DNA of 64,000 bases from Methanospirillum stamsii (lineage in GTDB: Archaea > Halobacteriota > Methanomicrobia > Methanomicrobiales > Methanospirillaceae). How positions within the stretch are numbered: the first letter of the stretch is position 1; each line of letters begins with the position of its first letter. Below are positions 35,327 through 44,129 of the stretch, piece after piece. Made by a program: the position numbers and the translations under genes. The notes below the pieces were generated by a model, which made no database searches, was not told where the DNA came from, and saw nothing but the letters and a program-made list of their open reading frames with translations. The stretch spans positions 62,001-126,000 of the forward strand of contig NZ_QGMZ01000014.1 in assembly GCF_003173335.1 (NCBI RefSeq), given 5' to 3'.

Positions 35327-35941
35327 ATGAAATTTTCTCTACCTACGGGTCTGTTAATATTTATTTTTCTTTTAAGTACCATTAGCTGTGGTACGGCTGA
35401 TTTTTCTTTTTCTCCGATACATACGATAGGAGATGATATCGTCATTGAGGGTTTTACTAATTTTAATGCCGATAATACTGTCCTCGTGGAAGTCTGGCCT
35501 GCTTCATTTGGTCCAAAAGGGAAATATGAATCGTCCATGACCGGAGGAGGTTCTGTAATGGTACCTGTTACCCAGGGGAATGATTCAGCGTACAGATGGA
35601 GTGCAGTCTTTGAATCGGCTGAATGGGAACCTGGTATGTATATGATACGTGCGGAGGTAATCGGAAAAGATTATGCCGAAACCGGAACCTTTTCCCTATC
35701 AGAAGGTATCCCTGTGGATTCAATAGGAGATAGCGAACTGGCAATCTCAAATGAAAGCGAAAAACATGACATTATCACTCCGGTCATTACTCCTCTATCT
35801 GAAACCAATCGGTCCGAAAATATGGCTCCTGAAAAACCTGCAGAGCCTGTAGAGACACAAAAAAGTGGATTGGGTTTTCTCACCATTGGAATATCTGTAA
35901 TGGTCTTTATACTAGGATATGTTGTTGTCAGTCGCCAATAA
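35327..35941 (+). CDS. Surface protein with signal peptide, beta domain and C-terminal membrane helix
   Basis: 204 residues. Signal peptide at residues 5-24, a beta-rich domain at ~25-125 (GDDIVIEGFTNFNADNTVLV) and a Thr/Pro/Glu-rich linker lead to a terminal helix LGFLTIGISVMVFILGYVVV ending in SRQ. The layout is that of methanogen envelope proteins. The tail lacks the PGF tripeptide, so I do not call it an archaeosortase substrate. Its last 14 nt overlap the opposing small gene. Confidence 0.6.
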   Translation: MKFSLPTGLLIFIFLLSTISCGTADFSFSPIHTIGDDIVIEGFTNFNADNTVLVEVWPASFGPKGKYESSMTGGGSVMVPVTQGNDSAYRWSAVFESAEWEPGMYMIRAEVIGKDYAETGTFSLSEGIPVDSIGDSELAISNESEKHDIITPVITPLSETNRSENMAPEKPAEPVETQKSGLGFLTIGISVMVFILGYVVVSRQ

Positions 35942-36161
35942 ATTCCTGAATCTGTGCTTTAAAGTATTTTTCAACCTCAAGCATTACATCTTTTTTTCCC
36001 CTTGCTGCGATAAGATTACGGGTATCACTATCCATATTTGCAAATGATAACTGCTCTTCGCGGTCTACAAGTTCAATATCGAATTTATTCATAATATCCC
36101 GGATAATCGTCCTGGGTGTTCCGGGGGGAAAAACGAGGTCATAGAGTTGCTCATCTTCCAT
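35928..36161 (-). CDS. Small hypothetical protein downstream of methanogenesis marker 14
   Basis: 77 residues, soluble and acidic: DLVFPPGTPRTIIRDIMNKF then SDTRNLIAARGKKDVMLEVE. No family recognised with confidence. Position directly after the marker 14 gene (55 nt) on the same strand suggests a methanogen-linked role and cotranscription. Confidence 0.55.
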   Translation of the reverse strand: MEDEQLYDLVFPPGTPRTIIRDIMNKFDIELVDREEQLSFANMDSDTRNLIAARGKKDVMLEVEKYFKAQIQEFIGD

Positions 36162-36216
36162 GCTTCATTCGTTTACAATTAAACATGGATGAGCATTTCC
36201 TTTTGAATCCTGATAA

Positions 36217-37725
36217 TCATCTTCCAATAGCAATACGTCTGGACATGATACATTTCCCTCCCCGCATTCCTCCAATAGGTTTCCCTGGTTTTCCAAGAGA
36301 GTTCATGCAGCGTCCCATAAGAGCAGCTCCCCGGGCCAAACCGTCATCTACAAATACCACATGGTTTACCGGGTCAGTGAAGAATTTACGGTTGATAATC
36401 CCCTGGAGAATGTATTCTGGTTTTTTCCCGGATATTGCAGCCCTACCTGTAAAACCTATAGATGTTTCCGGATAGATCATGCCCTGTTCATTTACAACAT
36501 CTATCATTCGAAGGGCCATATTTGCGCAGACATTATCTATTACTTCATTGAGGACCGGGATGGAATGATCTTTTATGATCTCCTTTCCGATTTCTCCAAG
36601 AGCATGAAAATTCGAACCATTGACTCCGGCATCAACACCAATAAGTGCCACACCGGATTTAATTGCCACTTCTGCGTAAACCGGGACTTTCCCATATCTG
36701 GTCCGGTCTTCAGGGACAATCTCCACTGAAATCAGATCATCGCATCGTTTTACATAGGAAAGAATAGTATCTGATGCTTTTCGTGATCCGATTACACCTG
36801 AAAGTCTGCTTTTTTCACCGAAAATGTCAAGTGCAGTCCCGTTATTTTCATTGACAAGTCCAGTTCCTTTCACTATTGCATCCGGTATCGCACCCGCAAG
36901 TCCACAGAAATTTCCGACTGTTTTTGCAAAAGGATTTGTTGCTTCCGGATCGACAGGAGATGTGATTCTTCCATCAAGAGTAGTTCCAAAATCTATGGAA
37001 ATGCAAGGATTTCTAAAATCGACAGGAGTCCATTTGGCACCTTCTTTAATCCCTGCCATCGCAAGTTCACCTTCCATTTCATTTGCAACCATCTCAACCC
37101 CGGTAGTTCCTTGTGGCGGTACAACACCTGCAACCGCTCCTGAAAAGTTCACCCGGTCTGCAAAGGAAAAGGGCTGAAGTTTTTCGGGCTGGTTTGCCTT
37201 GGACATGGGGGGAGTCATTTTTTTCGGAGGAACGCCCGCTTCAAGGCACCCATTTGCCAGAGCTATAACAAAATCACCGACCTGGTCAGGAGAATCCATC
37301 GCTGCCACTACACCTGTGCTTCTCACTACGAAATCCAGATCTTTTTTAATGTCAAGTTTTGCGTCTTTGTGGGATTTTATAAGGGTATCTCGTACAAGTT
37401 CAGTTACTGATTCCCTGGTCAAATCGGTTCCGTCAAGTGTCCGGCCAAATATTTCTTCACCCTCTTTAGGGGGCCGGACGTCACGACTCATGCTGACGGT
37501 TTTATTGATGACATAACACATCCCTGTTTCAAGATTGACTCCGGTTAAAATGCATTTTGTTGTAGTATTTCCCATCTCAACCGATGCTACAATAAAATAT
37601 GGTTTTTCATCAAATTCCCGGTACTCCATCCCGGGCCCTCTTATGATCAGGGGTGGCGGGGGGCTTTCGACAATATGTGGCTTTGGAAGAGGTTTAAAAA
37701 ATTTGTCGAAGATTCCCGGATTCAT
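36217..37725 (-). CDS. Methanogenesis marker 14 protein (actin-like ATPase-fold)
   Basis: 502 residues from ATG 37725 (MNPGIFDKFFKPLPKP). A longer frame to 37842 would run over the start of the divergent gene. ASKHA-type phosphate loops are visible: VASVEMGNTTTKCILTG near residue 48 and CISIDFGTTLDGRI near 245, plus VGVNGS-like GVDAGVNGSNFHALGEIG near 388. It belongs to the methanogenesis marker 14 family, found in methanogens and resembling corrinoid-activation ATPases (RamA/DUF4445 type), though its task is not established. Confidence 0.88.
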   Translation of the reverse strand: MNPGIFDKFFKPLPKPHIVESPPPPLIIRGPGMEYREFDEKPYFIVASVEMGNTTTKCILTGVNLETGMCYVINKTVSMSRDVRPPKEGEEIFGRTLDGTDLTRESVTELVRDTLIKSHKDAKLDIKKDLDFVVRSTGVVAAMDSPDQVGDFVIALANGCLEAGVPPKKMTPPMSKANQPEKLQPFSFADRVNFSGAVAGVVPPQGTTGVEMVANEMEGELAMAGIKEGAKWTPVDFRNPCISIDFGTTLDGRITSPVDPEATNPFAKTVGNFCGLAGAIPDAIVKGTGLVNENNGTALDIFGEKSRLSGVIGSRKASDTILSYVKRCDDLISVEIVPEDRTRYGKVPVYAEVAIKSGVALIGVDAGVNGSNFHALGEIGKEIIKDHSIPVLNEVIDNVCANMALRMIDVVNEQGMIYPETSIGFTGRAAISGKKPEYILQGIINRKFFTDPVNHVVFVDDGLARGAALMGRCMNSLGKPGKPIGGMRGGKCIMSRRIAIGR

Positions 37726-37827
37726 GGAAATCTGTGACTCCGGGAGCAGGATATATGTTTCGATTTGATTGTGCCAGAGGAAGAAAGGTATATCTTTATG
37801 ACCGGATGAAAACAGAACTACATTGTC

Positions 37828-38046
37828 ATGTCTGATCCACATTTTTGTCAGAACTGTCAGTTTTGTGTACCAATTTTAGGAAAAAATAAAGAAATATTAA
37901 GATTCGAATGCTGGCGCTATCCTCCGAGTCCAGTATATGCTGGCACCGATAATGAAGGCAGGTATAAAATAATTCCCGTTCGACCGAAGATAGAACCAGG
38001 TTGGAAATGTGCTGAATGGAAGGAGAAAAAAATGGGATTCTGGTGA
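37828..38046 (+). CDS. Small cysteine-rich protein, possible zinc or Fe-S binding
   Basis: 72 residues with five cysteines: HFCQNCQFC at the N-terminus, RFECWRYPPSP mid-protein and GWKCAEWKEKK near the end. The spacing is compatible with a metal site. Family not recognised. It diverges from marker 14 and precedes fprA on the same strand by 105 nt. Confidence 0.55.
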   Translation: MSDPHFCQNCQFCVPILGKNKEILRFECWRYPPSPVYAGTDNEGRYKIIPVRPKIEPGWKCAEWKEKKMGFW

Positions 38047-38151
38047 TCTCACTCCTTTTTTAAAGATATTTTTTAATGCTTCTTTCTTGTAAGACGGGCT
38101 CTTTATCTGCTTGTCATGAGAATAATTCACATAATAATCCAGAGGTAAATT

Positions 38152-39342
38152 ATGGTAGTCAGAACCATCACTGAAGACGTTTATTCTATTGGTGTTATCG
38201 ATTGGGATAGAAGATTATTTGATAATTTGATCCCTCTTCCTGAGGGAACATCTTACAATTCATATCTTGTTAAAGGGAGTTTAAAAACAGCATTAATTGA
38301 CACGGTTGATCCTTCATTTGAAGAAGAATTTATTGGAAACCTTGTAAAAGCACGCTGTGACCGGATTGATGCGATAATTGTTAACCATGCAGAACAGGAC
38401 CATTCCGGTGCCCTTCCCCTAATTTTGGAATTATTTCCATCAGCGTCGATATATTGTACAGAAAAATGTAGCGATCTGTTATCAGCATTGCTGGATATAC
38501 CGTCAGATCGTATTAAAATTATAAAATCAGGCGAAAAACTGGATCTTGGGGGTGTATCTCTTGAATTTATTGAGATGCCATGGGTTCACTGGCCTGAAAC
38601 CATGGTGACCTACTGCCCTGAGAAAAAAATTCTCTTTCCATGTGATCTTTTTGGTGCACACCATGCAACCTCTTCACTTTTCATGGATGATCCATGTCGG
38701 ACTGAAATCCTGGCAAAACGTTATTATGCTGAAATAATGATGCCTTTTAGGAACAGTATCCGTGAATATCTTGAAAAAATATCCAAAATGGATATTTCAA
38801 TTATCGCGCCAAGTCACGGGCCCCTTTATGATTCTCCACCCTGGATCCTGGACAAATATTCTGATTGGACAAGTGATAAAGTCCAAAATATCGTTCTGAT
38901 TCCCTATGTCTCAATGCATGGAAGTACCGAAAAGATGGTCAGGATGCTTACTGGCCTTCTCATGGAACGCGGGATTAATGTAAGGCCCTTTAATCTGACC
39001 GGATCTGATTCAGGATTACTTGCTATGGAACTTGTAGATGCTGCAACAGTCGTGTTTGGAACTCCGACTGTGCTTTTCGGTCCTCATCCGGATATGGTTT
39101 CAACGGCATATCTTGCAAATCTGGTTAAACCAAAAACCAGGTATGCTACGGTTATTGGATCATTTGGATGGGGAGGAAAAACTGTTGATACAATAAAAAG
39201 TCTTATTCCTCATATAAAAGCAGAACTTCTGCCTCCTGTGTATCTGAAAGGAGCGCCTGGGGAAAAGACACTTGAGGAATTGACCACTCTTGCTGATATA
39301 ATTGCAGAAAAACATGCACAGGATCCAAACATCACAAAATAA
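38152..39342 (+). CDS. fprA: FprA-type flavodiiron protein (F420H2 oxidase)
   Basis: 396 residues. N-terminal metallo-beta-lactamase-like diiron domain with HAEQDHSG near residue 79 and further ligands at WVHWPET and CDLFGAHHA. C-terminal flavodoxin domain from about 247 with IPYVSMHGSTEKM (FMN phosphate loop). In methanogens FprA reduces O2 to water with F420H2, protecting anaerobic enzymes. First gene of a plus-strand run with phosphoribulokinase (30-nt gap) and CfbC (27-nt gap). Confidence 0.95.
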   Translation: MVVRTITEDVYSIGVIDWDRRLFDNLIPLPEGTSYNSYLVKGSLKTALIDTVDPSFEEEFIGNLVKARCDRIDAIIVNHAEQDHSGALPLILELFPSASIYCTEKCSDLLSALLDIPSDRIKIIKSGEKLDLGGVSLEFIEMPWVHWPETMVTYCPEKKILFPCDLFGAHHATSSLFMDDPCRTEILAKRYYAEIMMPFRNSIREYLEKISKMDISIIAPSHGPLYDSPPWILDKYSDWTSDKVQNIVLIPYVSMHGSTEKMVRMLTGLLMERGINVRPFNLTGSDSGLLAMELVDAATVVFGTPTVLFGPHPDMVSTAYLANLVKPKTRYATVIGSFGWGGKTVDTIKSLIPHIKAELLPPVYLKGAPGEKTLEELTTLADIIAEKHAQDPNITK

Positions 39343-39372
39343 AATTTCAAAAATTTCCCGGAGAAAAATTCA

Positions 39373-40356
39373 ATGAATTCTTCACATAATTTTAGTGATA
39401 CCATACGTGAATCTCCGTATGTTTTTGTTATAGGGGTTGCCGGAGATTCAGGATCAGGAAAAACCACGTTTTCACGTGCAATAACTGAAATTTTTGGTGA
39501 AGAACTTGTTTTAACAATTACAGTTGATGATTATCATCTGTATGACCGGAAAACACGTAATGAAATGGGCATAACCCCGCTTCTTTTGTCCGCAAATAAC
39601 CTGACATTATTAGCTCAGCACATTACCGACTTAAAAGCAGGTAAATCGATAATAAAACCTGTTTATGATCATGCTACCGGAACCTTTTCAGATCCGGAAA
39701 CAATCAAATCAAAAAAATTCGTTATTTTTGAGGGGCTTCATCCTTATGCTACTGAAGACCTTCGAAACCTTTATGATTATACCATTTTCGTGGATCCGGA
39801 TTATGAAGTGAAATATGACTGGAAGATTCGTCGGGATATCGGAAACAGGAATTATAATCATGAAGCATTGCTTGCTGAGATGGAGATGCGAAAATCTGAT
39901 TATAATCTCTATGTAAAACCTCAACGAAAAACTGCGGATGCCTTAATAGAAATTTTTTATTCATCCTATGGAAAGCAGGAAGGAACCCTTCGGAATATGT
40001 ACCAGGTAATTCTTTCCATGCCTGCGCAGGAATATTGCTTTGAAGATATTGAGTTGAACATCGATCTCTGCGATCTCTTTAAAAAATCAACACATAATTT
40101 TTCCTTATCATGCATTTCCCATAAAATTGATGAACGGGTGGTGCGTGGTCTCATTGTTGATGGTGAACTGATTCCTGATACGATACATAAAATTGAAAAA
40201 CAGATTGAATACCAGACTCAGGTCGGGCCTATAAATATTTTTAACAATCAGAGTCATATTACCGGAACAGATCTCATCAGGCTTATTCTTTCCTGGCAGA
40301 TCATCAATCGGAGAATATCCATCTCAAGAAATCCTGCTGATAAACCGCATGCCTGA
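39373..40356 (+). CDS. prk: Phosphoribulokinase, archaeal type
   Basis: 327 residues. The P-loop GVAGDSGSGKTTFSRAI near residue 19, TVDDYHLYDR near 50 and VIFEGLHPYATEDLRNLYDY near 118 give the PRK/uridine-kinase fold, and the last ~120 residues the PRK-specific part. Archaeal PRK acts with RuBisCO in the reductive hexulose-phosphate pathway of methanogens such as Methanospirillum. No RuBisCO gene is in the window. The position between fprA and cfbC suggests joint regulation. Confidence 0.93.
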   Translation: MNSSHNFSDTIRESPYVFVIGVAGDSGSGKTTFSRAITEIFGEELVLTITVDDYHLYDRKTRNEMGITPLLLSANNLTLLAQHITDLKAGKSIIKPVYDHATGTFSDPETIKSKKFVIFEGLHPYATEDLRNLYDYTIFVDPDYEVKYDWKIRRDIGNRNYNHEALLAEMEMRKSDYNLYVKPQRKTADALIEIFYSSYGKQEGTLRNMYQVILSMPAQEYCFEDIELNIDLCDLFKKSTHNFSLSCISHKIDERVVRGLIVDGELIPDTIHKIEKQIEYQTQVGPINIFNNQSHITGTDLIRLILSWQIINRRISISRNPADKPHA

Positions 40357-40383
40357 TATCATCTGCATTATCACTTAGTAAGG

Positions 40384-41217
40384 ATGAAACAGATCGCGAT
40401 TTATGGGAAAGGTGGAATTGGAAAATCTACTACTTCTGCCAATCTTTCTGCTGCCTTAGCAACCCGTGGCCTTACTGTAATGCAGATTGGATGCGACCCA
40501 AAACGCGATAGTACCCGGATGCTTATGAAAGGGACTCTTATCCCCACTGTTCTGGATCTCATCAGAGAAAAAGGTGAAGAAAACCTGACCCTTGATGATG
40601 TTGTTTTTACCGGATATTCGGGTGTCCGGTGTGTTGAAGCAGGAGGTCCTGAACCTGGAGTAGGATGTGCAGGAAGAGGAATTATTGCAACATTTCAGGT
40701 TCTTGAACGACTATCTGCTTTTACTGAAGATATTATCCTGTATGATGTGCTCGGAGATGTTGTCTGTGGCGGTTTTGCGATGCCCATGCGGAAAGGATAT
40801 GCTCAGGAGATCTATCTTGTGACCTCCGGTGAACTCATGTCCTTGTATGCGGCCAATAATATCTGTAAAGCGATTGCAAGGATTGCCCAGAATGTAAGGC
40901 AGGTATGCAGACTTGGGGGAGTTATCTGTAACAGCAGAAATCTTCCGGAGGAAGAAGAATTAGTGTCATCTTTTGCTAAATCCGTAGGTTCCAAAATAGT
41001 TGCGTATATTCCAAGAAGCTCTCTGGTTCAACATGCAGAGTTACATAACCAGACCGTTATTGAGTTTGCTTCTGATTCACCACTGGCTGAAGAGTATCGC
41101 TTACTGGCTGAAGCCATTATTTCAAACACGGAATTTATCATCCCCGTCCCCATGGAAATAGCTGACCTTGAACAACTTGCCCGATCATATCTTCCGCCCA
41201 TGACCGGGATGGTTTAA
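40384..41217 (+). CDS. cfbC: NifH-like ATPase, probable CfbC of coenzyme F430 biosynthesis
   Basis: 277 residues. P-loop [15 protein letters not shown] at residue 7, [12 protein letters not shown] near 38 (nitrogenase Fe protein has KADST), and the two 4Fe-4S cysteines in PGVGCAGRG near 98 and [11 protein letters not shown] near 131. The C-terminus ([19 protein letters not shown]) and absence of nifDK neighbours favour the group IV NifH homologue CfbC, which delivers electrons for Ni-sirohydrochlorin diamide reduction. A nitrogenase Fe protein cannot be fully excluded. Confidence 0.82.
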   Translation: MKQIAIYGKGGIGKSTTSANLSAALATRGLTVMQIGCDPKRDSTRMLMKGTLIPTVLDLIREKGEENLTLDDVVFTGYSGVRCVEAGGPEPGVGCAGRGIIATFQVLERLSAFTEDIILYDVLGDVVCGGFAMPMRKGYAQEIYLVTSGELMSLYAANNICKAIARIAQNVRQVCRLGGVICNSRNLPEEEELVSSFAKSVGSKIVAYIPRSSLVQHAELHNQTVIEFASDSPLAEEYRLLAEAIISNTEFIIPVPMEIADLEQLARSYLPPMTGMV

Positions 41218-41331
41218 GAGAAAAAAGGTAATTTTCCGAAAGTGAAAGTTGAAAAAAATGCCTTCACATTCCGAATATTTTTTAAAAATGGTCAATATTT
41301 AAATTTTATTTTATTTTTTAAATTTAATTTT

Positions 41332-41350
41332 TTTCACTTTCACCCTGTTT
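41332..41350 (+). promoter_or_regulatory. 19-bp element upstream of TATA box, copy 1
   Basis: TTTCACTTTCACCCTGTTT is identical to the minus-strand sequence at 62766-62784. Here it ends 7 nt before the TATA-like ATTTAAATA (41358-41366) of the gene starting at 41408. A partial inverted copy (GAAAGTGAAA) lies at 41238-41247. Probable activator or regulator binding site. Confidence 0.6.
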
Positions 41351-41357
41351 TTTAAAG

Positions 41358-41366
41358 ATTTAAATA
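41358..41366 (+). promoter_or_regulatory. TATA box of the unknown gene at 41408
   Basis: ATTTAAATA within GATTTAAATAGGG, preceded by a very T/A-rich 60-nt stretch. The expected start near 41388 leaves a ~20-nt leader holding the GGGTGA ribosome-binding site. Confidence 0.5.
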
Positions 41367-41407
41367 GGGATCTGCAGACCCTTTAGTATAATAACAGGGT
41401 GAATAAA

Positions 41408-41818
41408 ATGCTCGAAAAAGCAGGATATATGCAGAAGGCAAAAACGGTAACTATTGATGAAGAAGGTCTTCCAACAGAAATAATAGAACTGATTCTTGAT
41501 GGAAAGAGATTTGGAATTGTTTTAGAAGAATTAAAAAAAGCAATCCGGGGAAAAAATTCTGCACGGACATTCCGGCTCCGAATTAATTGGAAACAATATA
41601 TCAGTACCACCACCGGTCTTGCGTATTTATCTGGATCAGGAAAAGCATTGAATATTGAACTTATGGATGGAAATCGGTATACTGTATCACTGGATTCATT
41701 AAAGTCATTATTAATCCGGAGATCTTTGTATGCACCGGTTGCCAGGCTGCCAATGAGCAGTTCCTTAAAGTATCCGGCCATGATGGGTAATGCTCAGCGT
41801 AATCTGGCTACCTGTTAA
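41408..41818 (+). CDS. Hypothetical protein of unknown family
   Basis: 136 residues from ATG 41408, chosen because GGGTGA (archaeal Shine-Dalgarno) sits 5-6 nt upstream; a GTG at 41399 lies inside that site. The N-terminal half is charged and mixed alpha/beta (VTIDEEGLPTEIIELILDGK), the middle basic (SARTFRLRINWKQY), then a beta-rich block (ALNIELMDGNRYTVSLDSLK) and a Met/Pro-rich tail. No membrane segment. No family recognised. It follows the cfbC operon but has its own promoter with the 19-bp element. Confidence 0.6.
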   Translation: MLEKAGYMQKAKTVTIDEEGLPTEIIELILDGKRFGIVLEELKKAIRGKNSARTFRLRINWKQYISTTTGLAYLSGSGKALNIELMDGNRYTVSLDSLKSLLIRRSLYAPVARLPMSSSLKYPAMMGNAQRNLATC

Positions 41819-42055
41819 TACTTCCATTGAATGATTTATGCGTTATTATCCCTGTTTCTTTTTTTTCAGTTTAGTATACGTGAAGTCTATTCTTAATTAT
41901 CATAACCTTTAACTAATTAAACCGGTAATATTTCAACGGTTTTCTTACGTAGAGATGACACACAGGTTTTGTTTATCAACATCCTATAGCGATACCTTCA
42001 ATTACCTCATTATTCTCTGTGCCGGATTACCATCGGATATTCAATCTTTTCGAAT

Positions 42056-42517
42056 ATGGAGCACGAATCATATATGGAACGAAATCTTGGATTTAAAGAA
42101 CGAAGATACATTGAAGAACTCAGAATCCTGACAAAATCTACAGCACTTGATTGTTTAATCGACGAAAAATTCGACCGCATTATTTTTGTTATCAAAGGCG
42201 GTGACATGGGTTATGCCATTGGAAAGAAAGGGGATAACATCCGTCGTCTTCAGGGAGTTACCGGTCGTAAGGTTGAGATGGTAGAATTTGCTGAAAAAAT
42301 GGAAGAGTTCCTGGCAAATATTTTCAAACCCGCTGCTATTCTTCGTTATGCCTGTGATGAACAGACAAAAAAGATGAACATCTATGTTTCAGGGAAAAAT
42401 GATGTGGGTATTGCCATCGGGAAAGGGGGATGTACTATTGAAAAGGCACGTCTGCTTATCCGCCGGTTTTATGGATACGAAATAGGGGAAGTTTTTCCTG
42501 AAGAGGGAACTGAATGA
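42056..42517 (+). CDS. Archaeal NusA-like transcription factor (two KH domains)
   Basis: 153 residues. Two KH-type GxxG loops are visible, YAIGKKGDNIRRLQ near residue 58 and IAIGKGGCTIEKARLL near 128, matching archaeal NusA, which keeps only the RNA-binding KH domains of bacterial NusA. In many archaea it lies in the rpo/rps12 cluster; here it is paired with hisE (4-nt overlap). ATG 42074 is an alternative start. Confidence 0.9.
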   Translation: MEHESYMERNLGFKERRYIEELRILTKSTALDCLIDEKFDRIIFVIKGGDMGYAIGKKGDNIRRLQGVTGRKVEMVEFAEKMEEFLANIFKPAAILRYACDEQTKKMNIYVSGKNDVGIAIGKGGCTIEKARLLIRRFYGYEIGEVFPEEGTE

Positions 42518-42807
42518 ATGGTCCGGATATCCTCAATGAAATTTGGGATATCATTGAAGAAAGGGCATGTAACCCATCAGAATCTTCATATACTTCAAAA
42601 ATACTGACTCACCGGAAGGGAATAGACAAAGCTCTTGAAAAAGTGGGTGAGGAGTGTACTGAATTTATTATTGCCATAAAAAATGGGGATAAAACCCGCA
42701 TATCTGAAGAAGCAGCAGATGTCATTTATCACATGATGCTTGCATTAAAAGGTGCAGATGTACCTGTCTCCTCAGTATGGGATGAACTTGTTTCCCGCCG
42801 CAATTAA
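42514..42807 (+). CDS. hisE: Phosphoribosyl-ATP pyrophosphatase
   Basis: 97 residues, all-alpha MazG-like fold. SYTSKILTHRKGIDKALEKV, the metal-binding E-E-x2-E segment GEECTEFIIAIKNGD, and EEAADVIYHMMLAL with its E..D pair identify HisE, the second step of histidine synthesis. Its end overlaps the opposing DUF357 gene by 4 nt. Confidence 0.93.
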   Translation: MNGPDILNEIWDIIEERACNPSESSYTSKILTHRKGIDKALEKVGEECTEFIIAIKNGDKTRISEEAADVIYHMMLALKGADVPVSSVWDELVSRRN

Positions 42808-43388
42808 CGCTCTGTAGTGAATAATTCCGGATGGGATGTTATTTTTACAAGTCCTGACCTTATTGCAGTATCCAGCCAGCCATATCCATAGCAAAGATAT
42901 CCCAGGGCTGGAAAAAGATCATTTTTTTTCTGTAAATTTTCTGCTTCTCGCACAGCTTCCTGGGCGATTTTGACACAGTGCTTTCCTGCAGTATGTAGTG
43001 GTGAACCAGTCGCTGGAAAATTTGATATTGAGGTAAGTGCTGTGGTTAACATAGAGAAATATCGGGTTTCTTTCTCTATTAACTGGGATGAATTGTATGT
43101 AACCGGAGATATTACAGATAAGAAATCTGTCTTATTATCCTGAGCAGAAATTATACCCAGGAAAATTGCTGCATCCAGCCATCCATGGGCATAGACAAGG
43201 GATGCATACTGGTTGACGATATCATTTTGAGATGAAAAGTAACATGAATCGTCTAAATAAGAGGATATCATCTCAGTAATTTCTTTTCCCAGAATGTGAT
43301 AGGGGGATCCTTTAGGGCAGGAACAGGTGAGAGACTCACATTGCTCTTGAAGTCTTAGAAAATATTCAGGCAGGTGCATAACCGGCAA
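42804..43388 (-). CDS. Tandem DUF357 protein
   Basis: 194 residues with two copies of the DUF357 helical unit, each ending in the same motif: [15 protein letters not shown] near residue 66 and [15 protein letters not shown] near 166. Single DUF357 genes commonly follow dph5 in archaea. Function unknown. The 5' end overlaps dph5 by 23 nt. Confidence 0.8.
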   Translation of the reverse strand: MPVMHLPEYFLRLQEQCESLTCSCPKGSPYHILGKEITEMISSYLDDSCYFSSQNDIVNQYASLVYAHGWLDAAIFLGIISAQDNKTDFLSVISPVTYNSSQLIEKETRYFSMLTTALTSISNFPATGSPLHTAGKHCVKIAQEAVREAENLQKKNDLFPALGYLCYGYGWLDTAIRSGLVKITSHPELFTTER

Positions 43389-44124
43389 ATAATGTCAGAT
43401 ATTCCTGTTCAATATCATGAAGCGTTGCAGGCACGATAAGAATATGTAAGGGTGGTCCAAAGTTTACGTCTTTTAGTTTCTCACTTGTACCTGCTGCGAC
43501 CACCGGGTTTTCTGACCCTGCTCGGGCGATACCCACATATAAGGATATTTTTTCTGAATCGCCGGTTATTAACTGTTCCAGAATCCCTATTCCTTCCTGA
43601 ACTGACATGAATGCCGTTTCCTGAATATCCAGATAAACAAGGGTATGAAGGTTCTGTATCAGATTTGAGAGTATGGTATCGAGGGGAGTTCTTGGGAACC
43701 AGTTTTTCGCAGGATATGGAATCGAACAGGATTTACCAAATCGGTAATTCTGTAATCCGGATAGTCCGCATACTGCGCTTACTATTGATGATCCGTGAAT
43801 AATTCTCGTTTCAATCCCCAGGTTTTTTGCTCTGATACGAAGGTCTGCATGGGTTGTTGAAACCATTGGATCACCTCCTGTCAGAAATGCAACTTTTCCG
43901 GTTTTTGCTGCATCGAGAATTGGTTCTGGATGTTGTTCAACATCCTGTCTTTTTAAGATCTTGATCGGTTTCCCATATCTTTTTTCAAGTTCTGCCGGAC
44001 TGGTTCCGGTAAGGATTGATGTGTATGATTCAAGAAAAACAGCATCTGCTTCAATTATGGCATTTTGCCCTTTGAGAGATATATCATCAAGGTCATACAG
44101 ACCTAATCCGATAAATGTTAACAT
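43366..44124 (-). CDS. dph5: Diphthine synthase
   Basis: 252 residues. [19 protein letters not shown] at the N-terminus, [16 protein letters not shown] near residue 80 and [22 protein letters not shown] near 109 are the Dph5 tetrapyrrole-methylase-fold signatures. It methylates the diphthamide intermediate on elongation factor 2. Same strand as the KaiC-like gene (5-nt gap) and DUF357. Confidence 0.95.
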   Translation of the reverse strand: MLTFIGLGLYDLDDISLKGQNAIIEADAVFLESYTSILTGTSPAELEKRYGKPIKILKRQDVEQHPEPILDAAKTGKVAFLTGGDPMVSTTHADLRIRAKNLGIETRIIHGSSIVSAVCGLSGLQNYRFGKSCSIPYPAKNWFPRTPLDTILSNLIQNLHTLVYLDIQETAFMSVQEGIGILEQLITGDSEKISLYVGIARAGSENPVVAAGTSEKLKDVNFGPPLHILIVPATLHDIEQEYLTLFAGYAPA

Positions 44125-44129
44125 GGATG

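Noticed and set aside
35327-35941. Surface protein as PGF-CTERM archaeosortase substrate
   Set aside because: The C-terminal helix is preceded by SGLGF rather than PGF and ends in SRQ; the tripartite signal is incomplete.
40384-41217. Nitrogenase iron protein NifH
   Set aside because: KRDST in place of KADST, the C-terminal pattern and the absence of nifDK favour CfbC, although NifH is not fully excluded.
41218-41398. Replication origin in the A/T-rich region after cfbC
   Set aside because: No origin-recognition-box repeats and no cdc6/orc1 gene nearby; promoter elements account for the region.
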